Shown in pieces: positions 48,874-58,309 of a DNA stretch of 64,000 nucleotides; position 1 is the first letter of the stretch; each line of letters starts with the position of its first letter. Origin of the DNA: Streptomyces davaonensis JCM 4913 (GTDB taxonomy: Bacteria > Actinomycetota > Actinomycetes > Streptomycetales > Streptomycetaceae); assembly GCF_000349325.1 (NCBI RefSeq), contig NC_020504.1:744001-808000 (forward strand), given 5' to 3'. Under the pieces are notes generated by a model, which searched no databases, was not told where the DNA came from, and saw only the letters and a list, made by a program, of their open reading frames with translations. The position numbers and the translations under genes are program-made.

Positions 48874-50205
48874 CTACAGACCCACGTCACGGCTCCGGAT
48901 GTCGTCCAGCGACTCCCGACGTACCAGCAGCCGGGCGTGACCGTCCCGGACGGCGGCCACCGGGGGACGGCCGACGAGGTTGTAGCCGGACGCCATGGAC
49001 AGGTGGTACGCACCGGCCACGGGTACGGCTAGCAGGTCTCCCGGGCGTACGTCGTCGGGGAGTTCCGCATCCGCGGCGAGCACATCGCCCGCCTCGCAGT
49101 GCCTGCCCACCACGGTCACCCGTGCCGAGGTCGCACTCCCGCTTCGGCCGACCAGCCGGGGCGCGTACCGGACGCCGTACAGCGCCGGTCGCGGGTTGTC
49201 GCTCATGCCGCCGTCCACGGCGACGAAGACCCGCTCACCACCGCGCTTCACCGCCAGCACGCGGTACAGCGCGACGCCCGCCGGCCCCACGACGGCCCGC
49301 CCCGGCTCGATGATCAGCCGGGGCACGGGCAGTCCCGCCGCCGTGCACGCCGCGTGCAGCTCGGTGCGCAGCTTGCGGGCCAACCGCGTGAGGTCCAGGG
49401 AGGGTTCGCCGGGCCGGTAGGCGATGCCGTGGCCGCCGCCGAGGTCGAGTTCGGGCAGCACCAGGCCGTGTTGCCCGTACAGGCGCGACATCAGCCCGAC
49501 CATGCGTCGGACGGCTGCCAGATACGGTTTGTCGCTGGTGATCTGGGACCCCAAGTGACAGTGCAGGCCGGTCAGTTCGAGCTGGGGCTGGTCCAGGATC
49601 CGGGCGATGGCGTGCTGGGCGTAGCCGTCGGAGATGGACAGCCCGAACTTCTGGTCCTCGGTACCGGTGCGGATCTTCTCGTGGCCGCCCGCGCTGACGC
49701 CGGGCACGACCCGGACCATGACCTTCTGGTGTCCGCCGGGCCCGACGGCCGCCGCCAGCCGGGCGATCTCGGACGGGCTGTCGATCACGACACGGCCGAC
49801 GCCGAGCCGCAGCGCGGTGGCGAGGTCCTGCGGCGACTTGGCGTTGCCGTGCAGCACAATCCGATCGGCCGGGAAGCCGGTGGTGACCGCCAACTCCAGC
49901 TCTCCGGCGGAGCAGACGTCGAGCCCGAGGCCCTCCTCCCCCACCCAGTGGATCATGGCGCGGCACAGGAACGCCTTGGCCGCGTACAGGACTTCGGCGT
50001 CCGGGAACACGCTGCGATACATACGGCACCGCTCGCGCACCTCGTCCTCGGCGAGGACGTACACCGGGGTGCCGAACCGGTCGGCGATCTCCGCGAGCGG
50101 CACTCCGGCGACGGCGAGCTCACCCGGCCGGGGTTCCGTCGTGGCGGCGGGCCAGACGGAGAGCCGGTCGCCCAGGGCGGGGGCGGACTCCTGTACGGCG
50201 GTCAT
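48874..50205 (-). CDS. lysA: Diaminopimelate decarboxylase (paralogue)
   Basis: 443 residues, ATG at 50205. PLP barrel with VLYAAKAFLC (PLP lysine), GLDVCSAGELELA, LHGNAKSP, GLHCHLGSQ, EPGRAVVGPAG and the C-terminal CEAGDVLA plus GAYHLSMASGYN active-site blocks. It decarboxylates meso-diaminopimelate to lysine. Its start overlaps the stop of an SAV_915-like gene rather than homoserine/threonine genes, so it is probably a second copy with a special role beside the housekeeping lysA. Confidence 0.93.
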   Translation of the reverse strand: MTAVQESAPALGDRLSVWPAATTEPRPGELAVAGVPLAEIADRFGTPVYVLAEDEVRERCRMYRSVFPDAEVLYAAKAFLCRAMIHWVGEEGLGLDVCSAGELELAVTTGFPADRIVLHGNAKSPQDLATALRLGVGRVVIDSPSEIARLAAAVGPGGHQKVMVRVVPGVSAGGHEKIRTGTEDQKFGLSISDGYAQHAIARILDQPQLELTGLHCHLGSQITSDKPYLAAVRRMVGLMSRLYGQHGLVLPELDLGGGHGIAYRPGEPSLDLTRLARKLRTELHAACTAAGLPVPRLIIEPGRAVVGPAGVALYRVLAVKRGGERVFVAVDGGMSDNPRPALYGVRYAPRLVGRSGSATSARVTVVGRHCEAGDVLAADAELPDDVRPGDLLAVPVAGAYHLSMASGYNLVGRPPVAAVRDGHARLLVRRESLDDIRSRDVGL

Positions 50206-50567
50206 CGCGCCATCCCCTCCCCTCCGGTCCGCCCCGCCACCACCGGTACGGGCACCTGCGCCACGGTTCCGACCGGACGGGGAGCCGGTGCGGAGAAGGT
50301 GGGGTCCACGGTGACGGTGGTGACGCCGAGCGGGGAGACGAGCGTCCGCAGCGCGGCCTCGGCGAGCCTGATCCACGGCTGCTCGGGGCCGAGGGTACCG
50401 ATCAGCCGTCGCTCGGAGGTGAAGGCGACGGCCGTACGGGCGCCGAGAGGGGTACGGAAGAGGCGGGCCGCACATCCTGACGGTCCCGGCCGGACCGGTA
50501 CGAGCAGTGGTCCGGCCGGGGGTCGATCGGCCGGTTCGGGGTCTTCGGCGTACAACATCTCCGTCAT
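50202..50567 (-). CDS. SAV_915-family (SseB-like) protein
   Basis: 121 residues; ATG at 50567 after a strong GGAGGAA. Blocks FRTPLGARTAVAFTSERRLIGTLGP and WIRLAEAALRTLVSPLGVTTVTVDPTF match a small actinobacterial family with an SseB-like fold and no known biochemical role. Four-base overlap with lysA suggests a joint function or regulation. A longer frame begins at 50717 but lacks a ribosome site. Confidence 0.65.
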   Translation of the reverse strand: MTEMLYAEDPEPADRPPAGPLLVPVRPGPSGCAARLFRTPLGARTAVAFTSERRLIGTLGPEQPWIRLAEAALRTLVSPLGVTTVTVDPTFSAPAPRPVGTVAQVPVPVVAGRTGGEGMAR

Positions 50568-50709
50568 GGAATTCCTCCGACGAGTGGTCTCGGCAGTTCG
50601 CACTCCGACGCTATGCCCGCCCCTGACCTGCCACGGATCACTCCTGACGCGATCCTGACGCACCCGCCACCAACCTTGACGCGCCTCGGACACCCGCACT
50701 CCGCGCACC

Positions 50710-51945
50710 TCAGACACCCGCCGAAGCGTCCGCTCCCCGCGCCTCCCGCACCCGGGAGACCGCCAGCACCCCTGCCTGAAGAACAGCCCCCGCGAACCCG
50801 ACCCCCATGGCGAACCGATAGCTCACCTGGTCGGCCAGGACACCCCCGAGCGGTGCCCCCACCGCGACCATCCCCCAGTTGAACGACCGGATCGTGGCGT
50901 TCATCCGCCCGCGCAGCCCGTCGGGCGTGACCTGCTGCCGATAGCTCACCTCCACCGGGCTCTCGACCCCGATGGCGAACGACACCAGGAAGAAGGCGAG
51001 CGCCACCGACGCCAGCGCCCAACTCCCCCGCGCGGCAAGGATGATGGGCAGCCAGCCGACCGCGGCCATGACCCGGAAGGCGATCAGCGTGACGCCGACG
51101 TCGAACCTGGCGAGCAGCCGCCCGGACAGCGCACCGCCGAGCACCGCGCCCACTCCGGCGCAGGCGTAGGTCACGCCGAGACCGAGGTCGCCGATCCCCA
51201 ACTCCCGCAGGGCGAAGACCACGAACACCGTGCTCACCATGGTGTTGAACAGCAGCATCGCGTGCGAGGTCAGCGCGATGGGTGCCAGGGTGCGGTGCCG
51301 GTAGACCCAGGCCACACCTTCGCGCAGCTCACGGCCCACACCGCGCCGCGTGCCACGCTCGGGGACGGGATCATGCGCCTTGACGGACACGAGGAGCAAC
51401 CCGGAGACGAGATAGCTGAGCGCGTCCAGCAGTACGGCGAGCGGCGCCCCCAGGTACTTGATCAGCACCCCGGCGATCAGCGGCCCGGTCGAACCGGCCA
51501 CCGCACTGGCCTGCTCGGTCCGTGCATACCCTGCGTTGAGCAGTTCCCTCGGCACCAACTGAGGGACGTAGGACTGACTCGCCGCCTCGAACAACAGGCT
51601 CATCAGCCCCACGGCGAACACGCACAGACACAGCGTGGAGATGCTGAGCCGGTCCAGTGCGTACAACACCGGTATCGCGGCCAGCAGGCCCGCCCGCGCA
51701 AGATCCGTACCCACCATCATCGGCTTGCGCCGACAACGGTCCACCAGCACTCCGGCGAGCAGCCCGAAGAGCAGATACGGCAGCCAGCGCGCGGCATTCA
51801 CGACGCCCACCTCGGTCGCCGAGGCGCTCAACGTCACCGCGGTGAGAATCTGCAGCGCCAGCCCCGAGACCTGCGACCCGAACGCCGACACCGCGGAGGC
51901 GGTCCAGAAGAGGGGGTATCCGGGGACGTCCAGCAGACGCGGCAT
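50710..51945 (-). CDS. Major facilitator superfamily exporter
   Basis: 411 residues, ATG at 51945 (ribosome site not obvious; AAGGAAG lies 17 nt upstream). Twelve hydrophobic segments, with the MFS motif A equivalent GVLVDRCRRKPMM between helices 2 and 3 and the repeat QVSYRF in the second half. The pattern is of the MFS_3/enterobactin-exporter-like group, which efflux drugs or siderophores. It lies 43 bp downstream of the VMAP gene on the same strand and may be read from that operon. Confidence 0.85.
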   Translation of the reverse strand: MPRLLDVPGYPLFWTASAVSAFGSQVSGLALQILTAVTLSASATEVGVVNAARWLPYLLFGLLAGVLVDRCRRKPMMVGTDLARAGLLAAIPVLYALDRLSISTLCLCVFAVGLMSLLFEAASQSYVPQLVPRELLNAGYARTEQASAVAGSTGPLIAGVLIKYLGAPLAVLLDALSYLVSGLLLVSVKAHDPVPERGTRRGVGRELREGVAWVYRHRTLAPIALTSHAMLLFNTMVSTVFVVFALRELGIGDLGLGVTYACAGVGAVLGGALSGRLLARFDVGVTLIAFRVMAAVGWLPIILAARGSWALASVALAFFLVSFAIGVESPVEVSYRQQVTPDGLRGRMNATIRSFNWGMVAVGAPLGGVLADQVSYRFAMGVGFAGAVLQAGVLAVSRVREARGADASAGV

Positions 51946-51988
51946 GATCGGAACGGTAGCAACTTCCTTGCCGGGCAAGGAGATCGAC

Positions 51989-54900
51989 TCAAACGGGACC
52001 GGGCGAGTGGGGCTGTCGCTCCGGATCATCGAGCAGGAGTACCAGGTTGCGGCCGACGTGGCTGTCCCATGCCTCCGGCCCCACTGTCAGTGCCTCGTGG
52101 CGCAACTTGGTAACTCGCTGCATGATCCTCTCGGGGCGAAGGTCTTCAACGAGCTCCGCAACTGCATCGGAGAAGGCTCGGTCCATGGGGCCACGGCGGT
52201 CCCAGATCATCATGGGTACACCCGCCCGGAGCCCAGCAAGCGCCTCTCGACGGCCGACCCCGGGGTCGTCGCCAGGTGGTGCACTGAGCACCAGACACAC
52301 CGCGTCGCCGTCCTCCTTGAGTTCCCGCTCCAGATGGAAGAGGTAGTTGTCGTCGCTCCCCGGAAGGCTCCAAAATGCATGGCTGCGTTCGGGACGTTCC
52401 GTCAGCTGACGCCACTTTGTGTACCAGCGCCGGTGCCAGGCCTGCCGCCCCATCCGCTCCAGGCTGCGCACCGCCACAGAATGGTCCAGAGCCAGCGGGG
52501 TCGGGGAGGGGTGTTCCCCATCCTTCAGCCACCACTCGACCGGTTCGTTGAGCAACTCCCACGGCAGGACGAATTCCAGGTTCACCGGCTCCGGCGCATC
52601 GGACCACTGCTCTTCCGTCACCTGGACAACCCCACGCACTGCCCCCGGCAACTCCTCCCGGCTGTGCCGATAGGTGTCACCGCGGGCAGGGTGCCAACCC
52701 TCCAAATCAGCCTGCCGCCAGTGCGAAAAGTAGTAACCGTCTGTATCGACGTGGTCCGGCTCGACCTGGATAAGGAGCAACCGGTACGCACGCAGGGGCG
52801 TCCGCTGCGAGACTTCCGGACGCTCCCAGTCCGCCAGTTGCACCTCCACGCCCAGGACAGACGCCTGTTGGCGATTGAAGCGGGTCAGAAGCAGAGCGTC
52901 CGCCGTTTGCCCTTCATTCGTCATACGGTCCGCCGCCAACACGAGGAAAGCCATGCTGGGTGGCAGTTGACCGGCTTGAGTGACTTCGCCGGCCAGGCGG
53001 AGAAAGACGTCCCATCCGGTCTGGCACCAGAACGGCAGCTCCTGGACCCGTGACCGGCTCGCTCGCCGCGCGAACGCCGTCAGTTTTGTGCCGCCTCTCA
53101 CCCTGTCCAGGACAGGTCGAAGGAGGGACAGATCGGCATAGCCGAAGAACTGGACCGCTTCCCACTCGTCCAACAGCGGCCGCAGGGCGCTGACGGCCGA
53201 CGACTCCTGCTCGACGTAGTGCAGGCACCGCACCAGAACGCCAACGCCGTCCGGCTGCTCCGTGCAGGTTCTCACCAGATCAAGCGCCCAGGCCCACAGC
53301 GGATGCTCCGGCAGCACCAGGGGAACACCGAGCTCCGTCTCCAGCATCGAGACCAGCAGGCTCCGAGGGGTGCTGTGCCTCGCCGATTCCGAGGACTGGA
53401 CGACATTCGCGATTCTGGTGACCAGCGACTCGCGCACACGTAGCGGTCCACTCTCGCCTCGGCCCGGGGCAGGTCCGGAGCCGGAGCTGACCGAGGTGTC
53501 ACGCAGGTCGATCCGCCCGAAGGACGGCCCGGGGGCAGGCAAGGTGACGTTCCCCTGGCCCGAAGGGAGCACGGCGAAGGCCTGTGTGTCCCTGGCGTCG
53601 CCCGCATGGGCGGTCAGATAGGCCGAGACCTCGTCGTGCACACGACGGGAGTCGGAGCGCCTGACCGTGCTTCGCAGGACCTCTGGAACTCCGTCGACGA
53701 AGCGGAACTCGGGGCTGACCGAGTCCTGCCGCGTACGGCGGAGGAGGCCGCTCAGCAGGACCTCGGCCAAGTGGGCAGGGCGTGTCTCGGGGAGCATGAC
53801 GCGCTGGACGAGCCGCATGACCGGGAGAGTGAGGGGAACCGTGGCCAGGAAGCCGGCGAGGCGGTAGGCCTGCGGAGAAGCATGTGCGCGAAAGGCGCGG
53901 ACCAGGCCCAGAGGGTCCTCGGTGGCGGCCTGGGCGCCGTCGGGCAGTGTGGCACCGTCCCGGGGGTGGCCCGTCGTCGTCACGACGGCCGGGACGCCGC
54001 CCGGGGCGGTGGCCGTGACCAAGCGGGTCCACAACCCGAGCCACGCCGGGTCGAGTTCGAGGACTGGTACCGGCGTCCCTGTCACGGGTTCGCCCAGTAG
54101 GGCAGCGCTGCCTGACCGAGCCGTGCGCAGACGCGTGTTGGGGAGACCCGGCATACCGCTGTGCAGGCGCACTTCCTCCAGAGGGAGCCCGGTGCGGCGC
54201 CAGAGCCGTTGCGGAAGCGGTTGGATCAGTGCCAGTGGGCCTGCGCGCCCCCACAGTTCGAGCAGGCGATCTGCGCGGCCGTGCTGCCAGAGAACCGATA
54301 CACAGTCGCTGACACACCAGATCGCTTGCCGTCCGGTCGGGTCGAGGATCTCGCGGGGGCTGTGGAGCGGGCTCGTGGGGACCGCCTGCGGATGGAGACC
54401 CACCGACCCGTCGGGGGCGGGATGCAGATGCCACAGGCGGATGTCCCGGAAGGCACCCGTGCGTTGGAGCAGCGCCGTGAGCTCTCGTACGAGGGAGTGC
54501 CACACGACCATGGTGGGGCCCGTCTCCATCACGAGGGCGAGGCTGAGCCAGCGCTCCGGCTCGGGGTGTGTGGCCGGGAGGAACAGCCGTTGCTCCGCGC
54601 TGCGTTCGGCGGTGGCCGTCTCGTCGAGGAGTACGCGCTGGCGGGAGGGGACTTTACGCTTCAGCGGCCGCAGGGCTCGCAGGAGGTCGAGCTCGTGCGT
54701 CAGTGCGGGGGCGTCGGCCACTCGGACGGCCACAGCACGAGTGGAGCCTTGACCGGCCGCGGTGGTGGCGGCACCGGTGGTGGAGGCGTGCAAGGCGGCT
54801 GGTGTGACCGGCGCGGTCCGTCCGTCTGTGTGAGTCACGGGGCCGGGGGTGTCGCTGCCCTGCGTGGGCGGGCGCTGGGGGTGCGCGGCCTTCGCGGTCG

Positions 54901-55012
54901 CGGACTGAGCGATGTGCGTGGCGAGCCAGAGCGCCTCGGCTGCTTCGCGAGCGGTCGGGTCGACCCCGATTCCCTCGAGGGCGGCAAGGATGTGGTCGAA
55001 GTCGGGCGTCAT
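51989..55012 (-). CDS. SAV_2336-like/VMAP multidomain protein of a MoxR conflict system
   Basis: 1007 residues. After a linker (1-~100) comes a SAV_2336-type N-terminal domain (about 105-430: LDLLRALRPLKRKVPSR, RWLSLALVMETGPTMVVW, LRTARSGSAALLGEPVTG). A helical module (about 525-760) with QELPFWCQTGWDVFLRLAG and EQESSAVSALRPLLDEWE is homologous to the N terminus of the caspase at 25996-27459. Residues ~770-1007 match VMAP-C (VNLEFVLPWELL, VAVRSLERM, W-x3-RW pattern). Such proteins couple MoxR ATPases to effectors; direct activity is not expected. Its ATG overlaps the MoxR stop by 4 bp. Confidence 0.82.
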   Translation of the reverse strand: MTPDFDHILAALEGIGVDPTAREAAEALWLATHIAQSATAKAAHPQRPPTQGSDTPGPVTHTDGRTAPVTPAALHASTTGAATTAAGQGSTRAVAVRVADAPALTHELDLLRALRPLKRKVPSRQRVLLDETATAERSAEQRLFLPATHPEPERWLSLALVMETGPTMVVWHSLVRELTALLQRTGAFRDIRLWHLHPAPDGSVGLHPQAVPTSPLHSPREILDPTGRQAIWCVSDCVSVLWQHGRADRLLELWGRAGPLALIQPLPQRLWRRTGLPLEEVRLHSGMPGLPNTRLRTARSGSAALLGEPVTGTPVPVLELDPAWLGLWTRLVTATAPGGVPAVVTTTGHPRDGATLPDGAQAATEDPLGLVRAFRAHASPQAYRLAGFLATVPLTLPVMRLVQRVMLPETRPAHLAEVLLSGLLRRTRQDSVSPEFRFVDGVPEVLRSTVRRSDSRRVHDEVSAYLTAHAGDARDTQAFAVLPSGQGNVTLPAPGPSFGRIDLRDTSVSSGSGPAPGRGESGPLRVRESLVTRIANVVQSSESARHSTPRSLLVSMLETELGVPLVLPEHPLWAWALDLVRTCTEQPDGVGVLVRCLHYVEQESSAVSALRPLLDEWEAVQFFGYADLSLLRPVLDRVRGGTKLTAFARRASRSRVQELPFWCQTGWDVFLRLAGEVTQAGQLPPSMAFLVLAADRMTNEGQTADALLLTRFNRQQASVLGVEVQLADWERPEVSQRTPLRAYRLLLIQVEPDHVDTDGYYFSHWRQADLEGWHPARGDTYRHSREELPGAVRGVVQVTEEQWSDAPEPVNLEFVLPWELLNEPVEWWLKDGEHPSPTPLALDHSVAVRSLERMGRQAWHRRWYTKWRQLTERPERSHAFWSLPGSDDNYLFHLERELKEDGDAVCLVLSAPPGDDPGVGRREALAGLRAGVPMMIWDRRGPMDRAFSDAVAELVEDLRPERIMQRVTKLRHEALTVGPEAWDSHVGRNLVLLLDDPERQPHSPGPV

Positions 55013-56001
55013 GGGCCCGTGGGGGGAAGGTGGCCGAGAAGCTGTTGGGCGAGCTGTTCTCGGTCGCCACCGCCGCGGGCGGCGTGGAAGGTGAGGTACA
55101 GGGCGTTGAGCAGGTGGTCGGTGGCGAGGTCACTCGCGTCGCGGCGCCGTAGGAACGTTGTCACCAATGCGGCGGCCTCCGCGCTGATCTCCGGATCGAG
55201 CCTTGCTTCGACGATCCGCATCAGTTCGTCGTGGTCCGGGGGTGGGATCTGGAGGTGAACGCACCGGCGCAGGAACGCGGGTGGGAACTCTCGTTCCTGA
55301 TTGCTGGTGAGCACGACGAACGGGAAGGCCCGGCAGCGGACTCGCCCGCTGTGGACGACGACTCCCTCGGAGCTGCGGTCGGCGGTGGAGACGCTGACGT
55401 CGGCCTGTTCGCCCCGGGCCGCGCGCTCCAGTTCGGGGATGGTGAACTCGCCCTCCTCGAACACGTTGAGAAGGTCGTTGGGGAGGTCGATGTCGCTCTT
55501 GTCGATCTCGTCGATCAGCAGGACGCGCGGTCGCTCTCGGGGCAACAGTGCGGTGCCCAGGGGGCCGAGCGTGATGTAGCGGCCGATGTCGGTTTCGGCG
55601 TCCTCTTGCTGCTTGGCCGTCGAGACATCGTGCAGGCGGCGAATGGCGTCGTAGGTGTACAGCCCGTCCTTGAGGGTGGTGCGGCTGGTGATGGGCCACC
55701 GGAGTACCGGGCCCAGTCCCAGTTCGTGAGCGATGGCCAGCGCCAGGCTGGACTTGCCGACCCCGGGTTTACCGCTGACGAGCAGGGGGCGACGCAGGTA
55801 GAGGGCGGCGTTGACCAGGTCGAGGATCTCCGGGGCGGCCTGGTAGAACATCGCCCGCACCAGGTCGACGGGGGACCATTCGATCGTTTCGGCAGTGATG
55901 AGAGGACCGCCGTCGAACGCACGCCATGCCTGTGGTGGAGGGAGTCGGGTGATCCCGTCGTGCGGTGTGTTCGTTCCGCGGAAGATCCGCCAGTCGGTCA
56001 A
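55009..56001 (-). CDS. MoxR-family AAA+ ATPase
   Basis: 330 residues. Walker A SGKPGVGKSSLALAIA (about 76-84), sensor-type segments, Walker B VLLIDEIDKSDIDLPNDLL, and arginine-finger region FPPAFLRRCVHL. It provides NTP-driven switching in vWA/VMAP-type systems. Four-base overlaps on both sides (trypsin gene upstream, VMAP gene downstream) show tight coupling. GGPLITAETIEWSPVDLVRAMFYQ at the N terminus is typical of the conflict-system subfamily. Confidence 0.9.
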   Translation of the reverse strand: MTDWRIFRGTNTPHDGITRLPPPQAWRAFDGGPLITAETIEWSPVDLVRAMFYQAAPEILDLVNAALYLRRPLLVSGKPGVGKSSLALAIAHELGLGPVLRWPITSRTTLKDGLYTYDAIRRLHDVSTAKQQEDAETDIGRYITLGPLGTALLPRERPRVLLIDEIDKSDIDLPNDLLNVFEEGEFTIPELERAARGEQADVSVSTADRSSEGVVVHSGRVRCRAFPFVVLTSNQEREFPPAFLRRCVHLQIPPPDHDELMRIVEARLDPEISAEAAALVTTFLRRRDASDLATDHLLNALYLTFHAARGGGDREQLAQQLLGHLPPTGP

Positions 56002-57941
56002 CTCAGCTGCCCTCCTTGGGCGTTGTGCTCGGGGAAGCGCAGCGCGGGGCCGTCACCGGGCAGTTTGCGGGTGGCGTCGTCCCAGAGCAGAACGACCTGC
56101 TCCCCGCAGTGGCCGGTGGACGTGACGGCGTCGACACGCAGCTTCATGATCAGCTCCGGCAGCTCGTTCACGCTGCTGCGGGCGAGTTCCGCGGCGAAGG
56201 CATGGCGGAAGGCCGCACCGGCGCACGCCCCCGTGGCAGCCTCGGATTCGCTGCCCTGTGCGCTGCCCTGGCTCGGCGCGCCCCGAAGGCGGCATCGCGC
56301 CGAGCATCCGGCACGTGTCCAGACAGCCGCCGGGATGCCCGCGTACAAGGCCGTCTCCAGTACGTGCTGACGCGCCGCGGCCTGCGGGCTGAACGGCAGG
56401 GCCAGCACGGTCAGGTCCTGTTGTTGCTGGAGCCAGGCGAAGAACTGTTCCGGGGGCATGTCCTGGTGACAGTCCACCCAGTCCATCCTGGCGTCGCCGT
56501 CGGGGCCGTGGTGCAGACGTCGCCATCGCGTGGTCCAGGACGGGAACGTCTCCGGTCTCCGGTCCAGAGCACGCAGCACCACCGGGTACTGGCGGCTGAC
56601 TGGCGCCCAGGCCTGCGACAGGTACCAGGTGTCGACGTCCACCGAGCTCAACCTGGCGGTAGGCAAGGCGAATTCAATGATCAGGTCACTGCTGATCTCC
56701 GCCAGTTCCCGAATCGCCGACGGAATCACGGCCCGGAACTGCGCCTGGGCCTCGGCAATCGTCAGAGGCTGGTCGTCACAGAGCACGGGGTAGGGAGGCT
56801 CGGTCACATCCGGGTACTTCCATACGCGCAGGAAATAGCGGTCGCCGTCCGGGGTCTGGGTGTCGAGGTGCACGCTGATGGCCGCGACACCGTCGGTGGT
56901 GGTGGCGGGCGGCGCGACCGGGGAAGGCGTGGGCACTCCCAGCCGCTGCGCCACCAGATCGACCAGTCCGGCCAGCGGGCCGGAGTCCTGCGGCAGCGCC
57001 GCGTCCATGACCTGCTTGATGAACTGGAGCAATGGATGCGGTCCGTCCAGCATGGCCGGAGCGTCCGCGACCTCCCTCAGCGCGTCGGCCACGGTGTCGA
57101 TCGGGCCGGCCGGCTCACCGTAGTCGCGGTGCACGGAACGCCAGTACAGAGCAGCGGGTGCGAGCCTGGACCGTCGAGCGGCACGCAGCAGCGCATTCTC
57201 TTCACGCAGCGACAACACCGCGCCCGGCGCGTACTCGTGCTGCAGCGCCGCACGCAGCCGCCACAGCTCGGTGTCCAGAGGGTTCGGAGCCCTGTTCGCT
57301 TCCCACACAGCGGGAAACAGGCTCCGCACGGTGGACACACCGATGGCCCGCCCGCCCATGGGCAGGTTCTTTCGGCGCGCGGTGGTGACGATCCCGCATA
57401 CCTCACCCCGTTCAAGATCGAGCAGCGGGCCGCCGGACATCCCCGGGGACAGTTCACCGCCCTTCAGCTGGAGTACGGCATGGCCCTCACCCTGGATGGC
57501 CGGTCCCTCGTATTCCACCGTGCCGACACCCAGACGTGCGGTCTGCTCGTAGACCGCGCTGTATCCGGCGGCGCACAGGCGCTGTCCGATGCCGGGCTGC
57601 TTGTCGGCCATCGGGATCCAGGGGTGATCCGGCAGCGGATCGTCCAGCGTGATCACTGCGAGGTCCGGGGGATCCCACACGTCGTCCGGACCGCTGTACG
57701 ACGGCGGCAACGCGACGACCGAACCCTCGGCATGGCCGCCGGCCCAAGTGACCCGGGCCCGCTCGGCGGTCGGCCGGTTTCCGCCCGTCGCGTGCAGCGC
57801 GACGACGTGCGCGCAGGTGACAACAAGAGCGCGGCCGACGAAGAATCCACTGCCTCCGCGCAGACCAGGACCGCTGACCCTGACGACAAAGCCGCTCAGC
57901 AGATCCAGGACTTCGTCCGGTTCGGCGTCCATACGCGTCAC
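55998..57941 (-). CDS. Trypsin-like peptidase with EAD-like and VMAP-C domains
   Basis: 647 residues from the GTG at 57941, whose GTGA overlaps the trypco1 stop; an ATG three codons later is possible. Residues 1-~215: trypsin fold with H45 (VVTCAHVVA), D93 (PPDLAVITL) and S169 (GMSGGPLLD), no signal peptide, so it acts in the cytoplasm. About 240-340: short helical effector-associated segment (ENALLRAARRSR; PHPLLQFIKQVMD). About 348-647: VMAP-C (LIIEFALPTARLS, YPVVLRALDR, W-x3-RWRRL). It is probably the proteolytic effector that the MoxR protein controls. Confidence 0.87.
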   Translation of the reverse strand: MTRMDAEPDEVLDLLSGFVVRVSGPGLRGGSGFFVGRALVVTCAHVVALHATGGNRPTAERARVTWAGGHAEGSVVALPPSYSGPDDVWDPPDLAVITLDDPLPDHPWIPMADKQPGIGQRLCAAGYSAVYEQTARLGVGTVEYEGPAIQGEGHAVLQLKGGELSPGMSGGPLLDLERGEVCGIVTTARRKNLPMGGRAIGVSTVRSLFPAVWEANRAPNPLDTELWRLRAALQHEYAPGAVLSLREENALLRAARRSRLAPAALYWRSVHRDYGEPAGPIDTVADALREVADAPAMLDGPHPLLQFIKQVMDAALPQDSGPLAGLVDLVAQRLGVPTPSPVAPPATTTDGVAAISVHLDTQTPDGDRYFLRVWKYPDVTEPPYPVLCDDQPLTIAEAQAQFRAVIPSAIRELAEISSDLIIEFALPTARLSSVDVDTWYLSQAWAPVSRQYPVVLRALDRRPETFPSWTTRWRRLHHGPDGDARMDWVDCHQDMPPEQFFAWLQQQQDLTVLALPFSPQAAARQHVLETALYAGIPAAVWTRAGCSARCRLRGAPSQGSAQGSESEAATGACAGAAFRHAFAAELARSSVNELPELIMKLRVDAVTSTGHCGEQVVLLWDDATRKLPGDGPALRFPEHNAQGGQLS

Positions 57942-58309
57942 GGGCTGCCGGATACCGAACCGTTCTGCCACTCCAGGCGGACCCGCAACGTGGCCGTGGC
58001 CTCCCCGTCGACCAGCAGGCAGACCACCCGCGAACCCTTCACAGCGAGGTTGAGCCCGAACTCGGCCTCCACCACATCGGGTTTCACCGACTGGAGCGCG
58101 TCCTGCACTGTCGTCGCCACCCCACGCAACGCGGTGCCGACGGCCGCGAAGGAGAGGGCCTCGCGCAGCCCGACGTTCGACGGTCCACCGTCCTCGTCGT
58201 CCAACTCGTCCCCGTCGACCGCCACCGGTAACGCCCGCACCAAGAGCGCGCCACCACCGGGCAGTTCCAGTTCGACGACCTCTCCGTCCCCCATGGCCCT
58301 CCCCCGCAT
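57938..58309 (-). CDS. Trypsin-co-occurring domain (trypco1) protein
   Basis: 123 residues from the ATG at 58309 (AGGAG 7 nt before); ATG 58294 is the alternative. VVELELPGGGALLVRALPV at the N terminus and KPDVVEAEFGLNLAVKGSRVVCLLVDGEATATLRVRLEW at the C terminus match trypco1, a small domain repeatedly encoded next to trypsin-like peptidases in NTP-dependent conflict systems; it may inhibit or recruit the protease. First gene of the four-gene operon. Confidence 0.85.
   Translation of the reverse strand: MRGRAMGDGEVVELELPGGGALLVRALPVAVDGDELDDEDGGPSNVGLREALSFAAVGTALRGVATTVQDALQSVKPDVVEAEFGLNLAVKGSRVVCLLVDGEATATLRVRLEWQNGSVSGSP

Noticed and set aside
51262..53053. Long plus-strand open frames opposite the MFS and VMAP genes
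   Set aside because: Typical antisense shadows of high-G+C genes: rich in Arg, His, Gln, no domains.
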